Positions 35,210 to 44,465 of a stretch of 64,000 nucleotides of DNA are shown here, in pieces. The notes below the pieces were generated by a model that was not told where the DNA came from, made no database searches, and saw only the letters and a program-made list of their open reading frames with translations. Within the stretch, counting starts at the first letter, position 1, and each line of letters starts with the position of its first letter. The translations under genes and the position numbers were made by a program. Source of the stretch: Treponema sp. (lineage in GTDB: Bacteria > Spirochaetota > Spirochaetia > Treponematales > Treponemataceae); assembly GCA_016290995.1 (NCBI GenBank), contig JAEEVR010000004.1, positions 79,211 through 143,210 of the forward strand. The letters are read 5' to 3'.

Positions 35210-35247
35210 AATTTTTTTATTATAGGCCAAAATGGCAAGATAATCAA
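35210..35247 (-). promoter_or_regulatory. Promoter of the acyl-CoA ligase gene
   Basis: TTGATT (35247-35242), 17 bases, TATAAT (35224-35219), nine bases, ATG at 35209. No ribosome-binding site before this ATG; the perfect -10 box lies inside the longer open frame and argues against a start further upstream. Confidence 0.7.
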
Positions 35248-35296
35248 GGGAGCGTTTGCAGGCCTTTTCCGCGCGGCAAAAGTGAAAATCGTCATA

Positions 35297-35349
35297 TTGT
35301 GATTACTTTACTTATAGCGCTAAAATCAATGCGCGCTATAATTTTGGCT
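35297..35349 (+). promoter_or_regulatory. Promoter region of the amylosucrase-like gene
   Basis: Two -10 candidates: TATAAT at 35337-35342, seven bases before the ATG at 35350 but with no good -35; and TAAAAT at 35321-35326 with TTGTGA at an 18-base spacing (35297-35302). Either gives a very short or absent leader. Confidence 0.45.
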
Positions 35350-37137
35350 ATGTACAAGACGCAATTGCAAGAGAATATGCCGGCCTTGACCGCCGCGCTT
35401 TTTGAATTGTATGGAGACCGCTGGGACTTTTACTTGATTTTGGAGCGGCTGGAAAAAATTTTGGCCGCGGCTTACAAAGACCCTTACCCCGCCCTAAAAG
35501 ACCAGCGCGAGCCTTGGTTCCTCTCAAACAAAAGCCTGGGAACGATGCTTTATGTGGACTTGTTTTCCGGCAACATCAAGGGCCTTGCGTCAAAAATACA
35601 ATACTTTAAGGAACTTGGAATCAATTACGTTCACCTTATGCCGCTCTTTAAGACGCTAAAAGGAGACAATGACGGAGGCTACGCCGTGTCTTCGTACCGG
35701 GATGTTCAAAAAAATCTTGGAACGACGGCCGACTTAAAGGCGCTTGTGTCCGCCTTTCGCAAAGAAGGCATTCACACCGTGATCGACTTTGTCTTTAACC
35801 ACACAAGCTGCGAGCACGAATGGGCAAAAAAAGCCTTGAAGGGCGACAAAAAATACCGCGACTTTTATTACATTTACAAGAACAAGGCCGACGCCGAGGA
35901 ATGGAACAAAAGCTTGCGCGAGATTTTTCCAAGCGTAAGGCGCGGAAGCTTTACTTACTTTAAGGAAGCCGGCGGCTGGGTTTGGACTACGTTCAATTCG
36001 TTCCAATGGGACCTAAACTATTCCAACCCGGAAGTCTTTTTGGCGATGGTCCAAGAAATGCTTTTTTTGGCCAACCTTGGAATAGAAGTCTTGCGCCTTG
36101 ACGCGCTTGCCTTTGTTTGGAAAGAAAAAGGAACGGCATGCGAAAGCCTTCCAAAAGCCTACACGCTGATAAAGGCTTTTAGCCTGGCCGCAAAAATCGC
36201 CGCGCCAAACCTTGTGTTTAAAAGCGAGGCCATCGTTCATCCTGACCAGGTTGTAAAATATATCGGGCAAGACATGTGCCGCCTAAGCTACAATCCCTTG
36301 CAGATGGCGCTTTTTTGGTCAAGCCTTGCAAGCCGGGACGCGCGCCTTTTGACATTGAGCATGAAAAAGCGCTGGGCGATTCCCGACGGCTGCGCTTGGG
36401 TAAACTACATCCGCTGCCACGACGACATCGGTTGGACTTTTAGCGACGAAGAGGCTTGGTCTTTGGGAATCAATCCCTACGAGCATAGAAAATTCCTCAA
36501 CCGCTTTTACACCGGCCGTTTTGACGGAAGCTTCGCGCGCGGCGAGGCCTTTCAGGAAAATCCGACGACCGGCGATTGCCGGGTTTGCGGAACGATGGCA
36601 AGCCTTGCGGGCTTGGAAGAAGCGCTGGACAAGGACGACCAGCTTTTAAAAGATATGGCCGTTGCCCGCATACGAATGCTCTACGGCTTGCTTTTGGCGC
36701 TGCCTGGCCTTCCCCTTTTGTACGCCGGAGACGAAGAGGCCATGCTGAACGATTATTCCTACAAAAAAAATCCAAAGCTTGCGGGAGACTCGCGCTGGGT
36801 TCACCGCGTAAAAAAGGATTGGAACAAAAAACTTTTGCCGGAGCAAAAAACTATCCGTGATATGATAAAGCGCATGGCAAAAATCCGCGCAAAGGAAAAG
36901 CTTTTTGCCGGAAGCCAAGTTTGGTTTTACGACCAACAGCAGCCGCAAGTATTCGCCTTTTGCAGGAGCGGAACGATACACGTCGTCGTCAACTTTAGCG
37001 AGCGCCGCGTTCCCTTTTACGTTTGGGCAAACAAGGGCCGCTCGCTTACCGACCTTTTAAGCGAAAAGCAAGTCCGCGCTCAAGAGCAAATCACTCTTGA
37101 GCCCTACGAGCTTTTGTGGCTAAAGGAAGAAGCGTAA
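35350..37137 (+). CDS. Amylosucrase-like GH13 enzyme
   Basis: 595 residues from the ATG at 35350; the open frame extends to 35299 but its extra residues do not look like the family. The N-terminal helical domain (ALFELYGDRWDFYLILERLE) is typical of amylosucrases (GH13_4), which make glucan from sucrose or hydrolyse it. The GH13 regions are complete: VIDFVFNHTS, EVLRLDALAFVWK (nucleophile Asp), NLVFKSEAIVHPD (acid/base Glu) and NYIRCHDDIGW (transition-state Asp). The late GLPLLYAGDEE also fits. Cytoplasmic, no signal peptide. Exact substrate use needs assay. Confidence 0.88.
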   Translation: MYKTQLQENMPALTAALFELYGDRWDFYLILERLEKILAAAYKDPYPALKDQREPWFLSNKSLGTMLYVDLFSGNIKGLASKIQYFKELGINYVHLMPLFKTLKGDNDGGYAVSSYRDVQKNLGTTADLKALVSAFRKEGIHTVIDFVFNHTSCEHEWAKKALKGDKKYRDFYYIYKNKADAEEWNKSLREIFPSVRRGSFTYFKEAGGWVWTTFNSFQWDLNYSNPEVFLAMVQEMLFLANLGIEVLRLDALAFVWKEKGTACESLPKAYTLIKAFSLAAKIAAPNLVFKSEAIVHPDQVVKYIGQDMCRLSYNPLQMALFWSSLASRDARLLTLSMKKRWAIPDGCAWVNYIRCHDDIGWTFSDEEAWSLGINPYEHRKFLNRFYTGRFDGSFARGEAFQENPTTGDCRVCGTMASLAGLEEALDKDDQLLKDMAVARIRMLYGLLLALPGLPLLYAGDEEAMLNDYSYKKNPKLAGDSRWVHRVKKDWNKKLLPEQKTIRDMIKRMAKIRAKEKLFAGSQVWFYDQQQPQVFAFCRSGTIHVVVNFSERRVPFYVWANKGRSLTDLLSEKQVRAQEQITLEPYELLWLKEEA

Positions 37138-37269
37138 TCGTACCCGGAACGTTCCACCGCAAAAAAATAAGTTTTTTTCAAAAATAAGAAAATTTTTCGA
37201 CCAATCACCGCTACCTTATGTGTAAGGAAAACGCGCGGCGTTTTTCAAAATTACATATAGGAGTTTCGT

Positions 37270-38070
37270 ATGAACGGAAATCAAAACAACGGACAAACAT
37301 GGGAAAACCTGACGATTGCCAACAACTTCATGTTCTACAAAATTATGCGCAACAACCCTGACGTTTGCAAGGAACTGTTGGAAATTCTTCTTGAGTTTAA
37401 GGTCGAGCGGATTGAAATGTCGCAAGAGGAAGAAATCAAAGTTGACTTTGACAGCAAGGGAATCCGTCTTGACGTTTACGCCAAGGACGCTGACGGCCTC
37501 AAAGTCTACAACATCGAGATGCAGGCCTCCGACACAAAGGAGCTTCCGGAACGAGCGCGCTACTATCAAGGCGTAATAGACGTGGACCAGCTTAAGTCCG
37601 GGGAAAAGTATAAGGCCCTAAAAACGTCTTTTGTCATTTTTATCTGCGTTGACGACATATTTGAAAGCGGTCTTCCCAAGTACACCTTTGAAAATCTCTG
37701 CCAAGAGAATCCAAAAGTAAAATTAAACGACAGGGCTTACAAGTACTTTTTTATTTCTAAAAATTATGATAAACTGTTGAACGAGGATCAAAAGGCTTTT
37801 TTGCGCATGGTGACCGAAAACAAGGCTTCGAACAAGTTCACCGGCAAAATGCTTGAACTATTGAACAACGCCAAACGCAACGCGCAATGGAGGAAACAGT
37901 TTATGGACTTGGAACGAGAAAAAACTTACGCCTTTGACAGAGGAATGGAACAAAAGGCCATTGAAACCGCAAAGAAACTTCTTGCCGACGGCAAATACAC
38001 AGCGGAAGAAATTTCTGCCCTATTGCAAATACCTGTAGAAAGTTTTGCCCAACCCGCCCCCGCAAACTAA
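37270..38070 (+). CDS. Rpn-family PD-(D/E)XK nuclease / putative transposase
   Basis: 266 residues. The family (PDDEXK_2, 'Rpn recombination-promoting nuclease') is abundant in Treponema. Visible features: the opening NLTIANNFMFYKIMRNNPDV, the nuclease core with Asp in GIRLDVYAKDADG and the E-x-Q in KVYNIEMQASD, then PERARYYQGVIDVDQLKSGE. The C-terminus carries the usual helical tail (MEQKAIETAKKLLADGKYTA). An AGGAG site lies before the ATG. No terminal inverted repeats or target duplication were noticed, so it is a stand-alone gene, not a recognisable IS. Confidence 0.9.
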   Translation: MNGNQNNGQTWENLTIANNFMFYKIMRNNPDVCKELLEILLEFKVERIEMSQEEEIKVDFDSKGIRLDVYAKDADGLKVYNIEMQASDTKELPERARYYQGVIDVDQLKSGEKYKALKTSFVIFICVDDIFESGLPKYTFENLCQENPKVKLNDRAYKYFFISKNYDKLLNEDQKAFLRMVTENKASNKFTGKMLELLNNAKRNAQWRKQFMDLEREKTYAFDRGMEQKAIETAKKLLADGKYTAEEISALLQIPVESFAQPAPAN

Positions 38071-38085
38071 CCGCCCCTACCCTAC

Positions 38086-38120
38086 AAAAAAAAAACAACG
38101 CGGCGTTGCCGCCGCGTTGT
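38086..38120 (-). terminator. Terminator of the envelope cassette
   Basis: ACAACGCGGCG (38095-38105) and CGCCGCGTTGT (38110-38120) make a perfect 11-bp stem with a four-base loop, followed on the minus strand by ten T. It ends the transcript of the large lipoprotein gene. Confidence 0.85.
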
Positions 38121-38181
38121 TGGATAAGCAAAGCGTTACAGGCTTGCGGCCATAAACGGCGGCAAGCCCGCAAGAGCCGCG

Positions 38182-41100
38182 CTAGTTGGAAACTAGCGCT
38201 CCAGATTCATCTATGCTGTAAGTCGAAGCATCGCTAAGCGTGAACTGGGTGTAATAATTCTTTACAAGCGTTCCGGACAAAACTGGATCGCCAGCGGCAT
38301 AAGATTCAAGCGTGATTGTTGCCAACGAGCCAGTTTGAGTCAAATCGCTAGCAATAACAATGGCCGGTTTTGAAGCTGTGCGCCTAATATAGACGTCATT
38401 GTTTGCATCAACTTTTGCTGCGGCTCCCATGCTGAATGTGGATGGCTTATGCGTCCAATAGTTATTCATAGTATCAGTGACATAAATGCCGCTTCCCTTT
38501 CCACTGTCGTTGCAAGTGTTGTCCTTTATCGTTCCACCTGTCAAATTGAATGTTCCAACGCTATCATAGTCATCAAAAGAATCTATAAATACGCCGCCGC
38601 CGCCTTCCGACGCACTAGAAGAACTCTTGGCCTGATTGTTGACAATCGAGCCTCCGCTCATATTGACTTTGCCGCCATAAACATAAATGCCGCCGCCATT
38701 TGTTGTCGCAATGTTTCCGCTTATAGAACCGCCTTCAATATTCAATGTAGCATACGCTCGGTCGACGAAAACTCCTGCGGCATTTTTTGCCGTATTACCG
38801 GATATTTCCACATTTCCGCTGATTGTGACGACACAAGCGGAAGATGATGAAGTGGATCCCGTTATATACAAACCGCCGCCTGAGCTTTGATAAATATTAG
38901 TAGTAGTCGACTGATTCTTGTTGCCGGATATTTTTGCGTTTCCTCTTATGGCGACATTTCCTGAGTACACTCTTAAACCTGTAACTTGGTTTCCGCTTAT
39001 TTCCGCGTTTTCTTCAATGACAATGTTGGAAGTATAATGTGAATCGTATCCGCAGTAAATCGCAGAATAACCTTGGTTTGTGTACGCGCAATAGTTTTCT
39101 GTTATTTTGCTGTTTCCCTTTATCGTAAGCTCTTTGCCATTAAAGTTTATAGCCACGCCTTGGGCTCCGCCGTCAACATAATTGTTGCTTATTTCAGCGC
39201 CGTCAACAGTAAGCTTTGAGTAGCTGCCAACTGAAATTCCCGCGCCGGAACCAGTCGCTTTGTTTCCCGTAACAAGCGTTCCAGTGCCAAGCGTAACATC
39301 GGCATAAATTGTGCCGCTTCCAATGCAAATTCCGCCGCCGCCTGTTTCAAAGCCGCCGGTAATCTTTAGGTCGTTAATTGTTACAGGAACTACGGTCTCA
39401 ATTGTAAGCATTTTGCCATTGTAGTAAGAACTGTAAGATCCTGTAAGCGAGTCTTTAGGTTCGCCAGTGCTTGCGTCAATTCCGTTTTTACCTTTTAGAG
39501 TGATGCTCTTTGCGTAAGGCAATGTAACGCCGCTTATTTTTTGGCCTGGAATTGTTACGTTGTTTACTGTATCGCGTCCAGTCTTTAGATCGCCGTCAAC
39601 GTAAATTGTGTAATCTTGCGCCTCAAATTGGTCTACAATTTGTTTGCAAGCCTGCGCGATAGTTGCGTAAGGATGCGCGATAGTACCGTCACCGTCAGTG
39701 TCGCTTCCTGTTTCCGCAACATAAATTTTGTTGGGAGAAACTGGAGCGATTGCTGTGTAACTTGTATCTTGTGCAAGGCGAACAGCAAGCGGGCGGCTGC
39801 CGGACGGATTCGCGCCGGTTTCAATGCTGCCTTTGTTATAACCTCCAGTCGGAGTATACACACATCGCTTTGTGTCCGAGTTGGAGCCATTGGATGTTGC
39901 AGTCCAATATCGCAGATAAATTGTATAGCCGTCATCATTGCTGCCCCTTTCCCATCCGCCGTCCGTCGGTGTGTCGTAATAGTTGCCGGTGGCCGGCAAG
40001 AATACGGCTCCCTGCGCTTCCATTAAAGACCATTCTTGCAATGTATATGTATTTGTCGCCCATGTTGCGTTTGAGCTTGTATCTGTCGTGGTCAGATTGA
40101 AAGAGAGTCCTTCTGGAGGCTCTCGCCAATCGTCGGGCAACAGAACAATTCCGGCAATGCCGTTAACGCGCGCGGGCGAACGTTTTGATGGGCCGCCGCT
40201 TCGCAAGTTAAGAAGATAATTCCACTCATCGGAAGTAAGAGTTCTCCAAAGCCCTGCTTGATTGCCTCCGTTACTGATGGCGTTGTGAACGCCCCAATCC
40301 AATTCTGCGTATGTTCCCGTCAGGCTCTCAACAGTACGAAGCTGTGTATACATGTCACTTGTATAACCGTGCGTATAAGGCGGAATGTCGCTGTAATAAC
40401 CCGAAGATCCCCACGGGAACAAGTCAATCCAACCGGTATATGTCGCGCTTGCATTGTCGTTTCCATCTTTGCCTACAAAGTCACTTTGCTTGTCTGCGAA
40501 TCTCCAAGTGTCAGTGCTGGCCTGATATTGCAAGTTTGCTGGACTAAAGTAAACCTGCTTCGTGGCTGATACAGAGAATGGCTTTTGAACCCAATCGCCC
40601 CATCTGTTTCCGCTTCCACCTCCCCCTCCACTAGGCTGTGTCGGCACAACGCAGGTTGCGGTAAGGTTGGCCGTGGCGGGAGTCGGCGCCGGCGTTTGTC
40701 CGAAGCTTCCAGGAGTGACTGTCACAGTCCATGTAAAGTTGTTTGTGCCGGCCGCAGCTCCAGTCAAAGTTTTGTTTGTGTCGTTGACAGTTACTTTGTC
40801 GGCGCTTGGATCAGAGCAAGCCAAAACGTGCGCCCATGTGTCGCTGTCCGAGTTGGCGCTGTCTACAATGTAGCGGCTAAAGCCGTTGACTTCGGCTTCT
40901 GTTGTAAGCATGGGCCACACTTTTGGAGCGGGCGGATTCAAAGACGGGCTTACCGTTATTGTCTGCCCTTTTTGAATTGTTTTGTTGGAAACGCTTACGG
41001 AAGGAACTGGAGACGGGTGATGGACAAGCGGCGTAAGAACGCAAGAGTATTTTCCGTAGCTTGCGATGTAAGGAACGGATCCTCCGCAAGCTTCGCTATT

Positions 41101-42003
41101 GACGGCCTTGTAGCTTGCGTCCGCGCATGGAACTGTGGCGCCGTCCAGAGAAAAACTTACAAATTGCCCAGCAGCATAAGCGGCAAAGCTGTTGCCGATT
41201 ACATACGCTTCGTTCGTGTTTCCAGGAGTAAGATGTTTGTCAAGCTGAGCTACGTTTCCTTCGACAAGGCCGCCGTTTGCGGGCACAAGCCCATCAATGC
41301 TTCCTGTATATTCAGCCAATCCGCCTGTGACATAAAATGTGACTTGCGCCTTGTAATTGTAGCCAGGCTCCATAAAAACAGGCACCGGAGGCTTTAGCTC
41401 TGGATGGTTGGGGTCTCCGCCCGCGGTAAAAGAGCATGCGTAAAACTCTTCGCCGCCTTGGCCAAGTTCCGAGCAAGACCAAGTCATGTACGCGTATTGA
41501 ATGTTCATTGCGGCCGACGGGTCAACTCCGTTAAAGGCAAAGCCCGGCATATTGCCGCTGATGTTATACAACCCAACAGTCGCGTTGGAAGTTTCGCCGC
41601 CTTCTACGGGAATGCCGCGGGCGTTGCCGTAATATTTGAGTTCGCTTATTCCTGTCGCTGTTTCGTAGCCAAAAATCGCCACGTCCCAGCTGCCCGGCTC
41701 AAGTTCGTCTACCGTTATGCTGGAACCCGGCGCGACAAATTGCGTTATAGATTCATGGCTGGAAATGTTTCGGACCACAACTTTAAATTGGTCTACCGCT
41801 CCGGCGCTGATGCTTCCGCCGGAAGACACCGAGCGGGAGACGTCGGCCAAAGCGCCGCTAGAAGCGATCGCGTTAAGCTGGCTTTGGTCCGGCAAGCGCA
41901 TTGTGATTGCGCCCTTGTCCGAGCCCATCGTGTCAAAATTGCAAGAAAAGAGCGCGATGGCAAAAAGCAACGCCGCCGCGATTTTAGTAAAACTAGAACG
42001 CAT
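38182..42003 (-). CDS. Large mosaic surface lipoprotein with parallel beta-helix
   Basis: 1273 residues from the ATG at 42003 (AAGAGG upstream; a GTG at 42012 is less likely). A signal peptide ends in a lipobox (AIALFSC then NFD), so it is lipid-anchored. Regions in order: Ig/beta-sandwich-like segments (about 30-480); a FGE/SUMF1-like or Fibrobacter-paralogue-type domain (about 500-780) with WIDLFPWGSSGYYSD, TLTSDEWNYLLNLRSG and YWTATSNGSNS; then a parallel beta-helix (about 790-1220) with repeated SGN/GGGIYV-type coils like chlamydial Pmp proteins. No barrel domain follows, unlike an autotransporter. Last gene of the cassette. Confidence 0.82.
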   Translation of the reverse strand: MRSSFTKIAAALLFAIALFSCNFDTMGSDKGAITMRLPDQSQLNAIASSGALADVSRSVSSGGSISAGAVDQFKVVVRNISSHESITQFVAPGSSITVDELEPGSWDVAIFGYETATGISELKYYGNARGIPVEGGETSNATVGLYNISGNMPGFAFNGVDPSAAMNIQYAYMTWSCSELGQGGEEFYACSFTAGGDPNHPELKPPVPVFMEPGYNYKAQVTFYVTGGLAEYTGSIDGLVPANGGLVEGNVAQLDKHLTPGNTNEAYVIGNSFAAYAAGQFVSFSLDGATVPCADASYKAVNSEACGGSVPYIASYGKYSCVLTPLVHHPSPVPSVSVSNKTIQKGQTITVSPSLNPPAPKVWPMLTTEAEVNGFSRYIVDSANSDSDTWAHVLACSDPSADKVTVNDTNKTLTGAAAGTNNFTWTVTVTPGSFGQTPAPTPATANLTATCVVPTQPSGGGGGSGNRWGDWVQKPFSVSATKQVYFSPANLQYQASTDTWRFADKQSDFVGKDGNDNASATYTGWIDLFPWGSSGYYSDIPPYTHGYTSDMYTQLRTVESLTGTYAELDWGVHNAISNGGNQAGLWRTLTSDEWNYLLNLRSGGPSKRSPARVNGIAGIVLLPDDWREPPEGLSFNLTTTDTSSNATWATNTYTLQEWSLMEAQGAVFLPATGNYYDTPTDGGWERGSNDDGYTIYLRYWTATSNGSNSDTKRCVYTPTGGYNKGSIETGANPSGSRPLAVRLAQDTSYTAIAPVSPNKIYVAETGSDTDGDGTIAHPYATIAQACKQIVDQFEAQDYTIYVDGDLKTGRDTVNNVTIPGQKISGVTLPYAKSITLKGKNGIDASTGEPKDSLTGSYSSYYNGKMLTIETVVPVTINDLKITGGFETGGGGICIGSGTIYADVTLGTGTLVTGNKATGSGAGISVGSYSKLTVDGAEISNNYVDGGAQGVAINFNGKELTIKGNSKITENYCAYTNQGYSAIYCGYDSHYTSNIVIEENAEISGNQVTGLRVYSGNVAIRGNAKISGNKNQSTTTNIYQSSGGGLYITGSTSSSSACVVTISGNVEISGNTAKNAAGVFVDRAYATLNIEGGSISGNIATTNGGGIYVYGGKVNMSGGSIVNNQAKSSSSASEGGGGVFIDSFDDYDSVGTFNLTGGTIKDNTCNDSGKGSGIYVTDTMNNYWTHKPSTFSMGAAAKVDANNDVYIRRTASKPAIVIASDLTQTGSLATITLESYAAGDPVLSGTLVKNYYTQFTLSDASTYSIDESGALVSN

Positions 42004-42015
42004 AATCCCCACCTC

Positions 42016-42765
42016 TTAATTCATCACTACTACAGCTACCGCAATGCTTCCTGTTCCCGCCGCCACGTTTCCGCCGGCAGGTCCGTCGGGCGCGGGCAAC
42101 GCGCTGGGCGACGCTCCAACGGCTTCTTCGCGGGCGGCCAATGGAACCGCTCCGCCCAAATCATACGCGTTTGAAATCGCTTTTTGTATCGGCGCGTCTT
42201 GTCCGCCTTCGGCTCCTACAGAAACCGACTGGCCTTGCCAAACCACGCAAGTTCCGTTGATAGAGTTTCCATCAAAAGAAATTTCCTGGCCGTCGACGGT
42301 TGCCCAAACGGCGGTCTGGCTTTCTTGACCGGTGACGGTGTCGGACTTGTAGCGGCACTCAATTCCAAAAATAGTTCCGCGCACAGACGCGGTCGCGGCC
42401 GGTCCTTTTATTGTAAAGCCTACGCGGCGGTCTTCAACTTTTTTTACGTTGCTTACAAGGCTTCCTGTCTTTACGCTAAGGACGGCGTTGTCCTTTGCCG
42501 GGCTTTCGCTAAGCTCTTCAACCTTTATTCTTGTCATCGCGCCGACGTTGACTGTCGTTCCCTTTAGCTTAAACTTGAGCGAGCTTTTGAACGCGGTCTG
42601 GATTGTCGCTCCCTGGCTTATCACGCTTCCCACGTTAAGCGGAGACCATGACGTTCCGTTGGAGCTGACTTGCGCCCTGCCCTGAATCTCTATTACTTCC
42701 GCGTCGTATGCAAAAAGCGCGAATGAAAGCGACGCGACAAATATTGCTAGAAAAAATCTTTTCAT
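42016..42765 (-). CDS. Periplasmic FecR-domain protein
   Basis: 249 residues. A signal peptide is predicted (FLAIFVASLSFALFAYD). The FecR-type domain follows (EVIEIQGRAQVSSNGTSWSP, VGSVISQGATIQTAFKSSLK, AVLSVKTGSLVSNVKK, ATASVRGTIFGIECR). The C-terminus is Ala/Pro/Gly-rich with a hydrophobic end (GNVAAGTGSIAVAVVVMN). It has no cytoplasmic anti-sigma part and no sigma-factor gene is nearby, so it is probably not a FecR-type regulator; a structural or export role is more likely. 12 bases before the large lipoprotein's start region. Confidence 0.87.
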   Translation of the reverse strand: MKRFFLAIFVASLSFALFAYDAEVIEIQGRAQVSSNGTSWSPLNVGSVISQGATIQTAFKSSLKFKLKGTTVNVGAMTRIKVEELSESPAKDNAVLSVKTGSLVSNVKKVEDRRVGFTIKGPAATASVRGTIFGIECRYKSDTVTGQESQTAVWATVDGQEISFDGNSINGTCVVWQGQSVSVGAEGGQDAPIQKAISNAYDLGGAVPLAAREEAVGASPSALPAPDGPAGGNVAAGTGSIAVAVVVMN

Positions 42766-42774
42766 AATCTCCCC

Positions 42775-43950
42775 CTAGAAAGTGATGGTTCCGTCAAGAG
42801 CCAGCTGAACTTTGTTCACGTCCTTGTTGTCTTTGTCAATGTATTGAAGGAACGAGGCTCCAACCTTTGCGTCGCTAAGGATTTGCCAATCCGCTCCGAC
42901 GCTCCACTCAAAGCCCTTGTACTTCGCTTTTTCCATCACGTCAAAAACAAGAGCGGTGTCAAGCTTGGCCAAAACTTTTTGTATCGGCTTGATCGTCGCT
43001 CCCGCGGTAATCTTAAAAACGCCTGTGTGCTGAGGCTCGTTAAAAGCGCTGTAGGCGTCGATTTTTGTAAAGCCGTAAAAGGCTTTAAAGGGACCGTTGT
43101 CGCCCGAAGCGTAAACGATGCCTCCTGTCGCGGTCAAGTCCATAAAGTCAAAGTAGTAGCTGACCGTGGCCTTTGTAAGGTTTGTAAATCCGACAGAGCC
43201 GTCAAAACTATGCAAGCCAAAAGTTGTCGTCGCGCTGTAATAAAGGCTTTGCCAAATCGGGCCGTTCATTCCGGCGGTAAAGTAAAAGCGATTAAAGGAC
43301 TTTCCGCCCATCTTGAATGTCGCCAAGATTTGTCCAAGAGCGCAATGCCTTCCAAACAAGTTGGGAACGGAAACGCCCGCCGCCGTCACAAAATATTTTT
43401 CGGCAAGCTGGTAGACCTTGTCGGTCTTGTACTTAAATGCGTCCTTGGGATGGTTTTGCATTTTTACAAAGGCCGCGTTTAAAAGGCCCGTGTATCCCAT
43501 ATAGGCCGAGACCGACATCATAGGCAGCTTGTAATTGGCCCAAACGCCGTCGCAGTTTTGGTTCATAATAAGGCCGGTGTAGTCCGAAAAAATAAATCGG
43601 CCGGCGTTGATTGTAAGCGGCCTTTGCGCCACGCTCCACGTTCCGCTAAATTTGAGCAAGTCAATGTCCAATCGGTTAAAGGCCTTGCTGGCCGCGGCGT
43701 CGTATTCAAATTCGTAAATCGCTTCGGCGGTTACGTACATTTTGTCTTGGCCGGGAATCCAATACTTTATCCAGCCGCTAAGGTCGTTTACTTGGTCCAG
43801 CTTTATGTTAGAAAAACTCTTTCCCTTTAGGCGGGTGTAGTTTGAAAAGGCTCCGCCGTAGTCAAGGGCAAAGGCGTTTGACGCGATCGCGATGGCGGCG
43901 GCGCAAGCGGCAAGAAGCGCCGCAAAATTTTTCTTAAATACGATTTTCAT
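42775..43950 (-). CDS. Outer-membrane beta-barrel protein
   Basis: 391 residues from the ATG at 43950 (GGAGG upstream; the longer frame to 43977 lies in the preceding gene). Signal peptide: FAALLAACAAAIAIASNAFA. The rest is alternating amphipathic strands (YAVTAEAIYEFEYDAAAS-like, WQSLYYSATTTFGLHSFDG, TVSYYFDFMDLTATGGIVY), ending in the aromatic C-terminus LDGTITF recognised by the BAM machinery. No family name can be given. ATGA overlap with the upstream small gene. Confidence 0.82.
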   Translation of the reverse strand: MKIVFKKNFAALLAACAAAIAIASNAFALDYGGAFSNYTRLKGKSFSNIKLDQVNDLSGWIKYWIPGQDKMYVTAEAIYEFEYDAAASKAFNRLDIDLLKFSGTWSVAQRPLTINAGRFIFSDYTGLIMNQNCDGVWANYKLPMMSVSAYMGYTGLLNAAFVKMQNHPKDAFKYKTDKVYQLAEKYFVTAAGVSVPNLFGRHCALGQILATFKMGGKSFNRFYFTAGMNGPIWQSLYYSATTTFGLHSFDGSVGFTNLTKATVSYYFDFMDLTATGGIVYASGDNGPFKAFYGFTKIDAYSAFNEPQHTGVFKITAGATIKPIQKVLAKLDTALVFDVMEKAKYKGFEWSVGADWQILSDAKVGASFLQYIDKDNKDVNKVQLALDGTITF

Positions 43951-44399
43951 TTTGAGGCCTCCGCGTAGTTGACGCAAACGTTAAAGAGATTCACAGCGTC
44001 TTGGCCGCTAATCTTTTTCCAGGGATCGGCTTCTTTGTCCAAAAAGCCCAAAGCCTTTAGCTCCTTAAATGCGTAGCGCGGAGCCTTTGTCAATTTGTAA
44101 AATAGGCCGCCCTTCATTCCCGCGGCCTTTACGCAAAGCGCGCTATATTCCTTAAGGTTAAGGGAGCTGTTCACTTCCGCTCCGTCCTTTACCCAGCCTA
44201 ACTCAACCGCGGTTTGCAAGGCGTCTTGATACGAGGCGTCCTCGTCGATTTTTTCGGAATAAGACAAAGCCAAATATGACGCTTGGCCAAAAGTCGTTTC
44301 TTGACTGTCGATTATTTCGGTGATTTTTTCAACTGACTGCGCGTTGGCGGCGCAAACAAAGGCCAGGGCAATGACAATCGCCCCTAACATTTTTTTCAT
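43947..44399 (-). CDS. Small exported protein heading the envelope cassette
   Basis: 150 residues. Signal peptide: MLGAIVIALAFVCAANAQS. The mature part is helical (EIIDSQETTFGQASYLALSY, DALQTAVELGWVKDGAEVNS, LKEYSALCVKAAGMKGGLFY) and resembles a pair of SLH-like helical units as seen in some treponemal exported proteins, but I do not recognise a named family. GGGAGA lies before the ATG. First gene of a four-gene operon, so it may be a periplasmic partner of the barrel that follows. Confidence 0.75.
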   Translation of the reverse strand: MKKMLGAIVIALAFVCAANAQSVEKITEIIDSQETTFGQASYLALSYSEKIDEDASYQDALQTAVELGWVKDGAEVNSSLNLKEYSALCVKAAGMKGGLFYKLTKAPRYAFKELKALGFLDKEADPWKKISGQDAVNLFNVCVNYAEASK

Positions 44400-44422
44400 A
44401 GAGATCTCCCATCTAAAGTTCT

Positions 44423-44452
44423 ATTATAGGGAGAAATCCGCGCATATGTCAA
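44423..44452 (-). promoter_or_regulatory. Near-consensus promoter of the envelope cassette
   Basis: TTGACA (44452-44447), 18 bases, TATAAT (44428-44423) on the minus strand; both hexamers are perfect. The leader is about 20 bases with a GGGAGA ribosome-binding site. Confidence 0.8.
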
Positions 44453-44465
44453 CCGCTATGGCTTT

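Noticed and set aside
37270..38070. Insertion sequence around the Rpn-family gene
   Set aside because: No terminal inverted repeats or flanking direct repeats were seen; the inverted repeat downstream is the terminator of the opposite-strand cassette.
38121..38181. Inverted repeats near the lipoprotein stop (e.g. GCGCTAGTT/AACTAGCGC) as an attachment site
   Set aside because: They are short, one overlaps the stop codon, and no integrase or second copy is visible.
40585..41397. A 270-codon plus-strand frame opposite the large lipoprotein
   Set aside because: Antisense to a gene with clear signal peptide and domains; Ser/Arg/Cys-rich composition typical of a shadow frame.
42016..42765. FecR-type anti-sigma regulator
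   Set aside because: The protein begins with a signal peptide and has no cytoplasmic sigma-binding part; no ECF sigma gene lies nearby.
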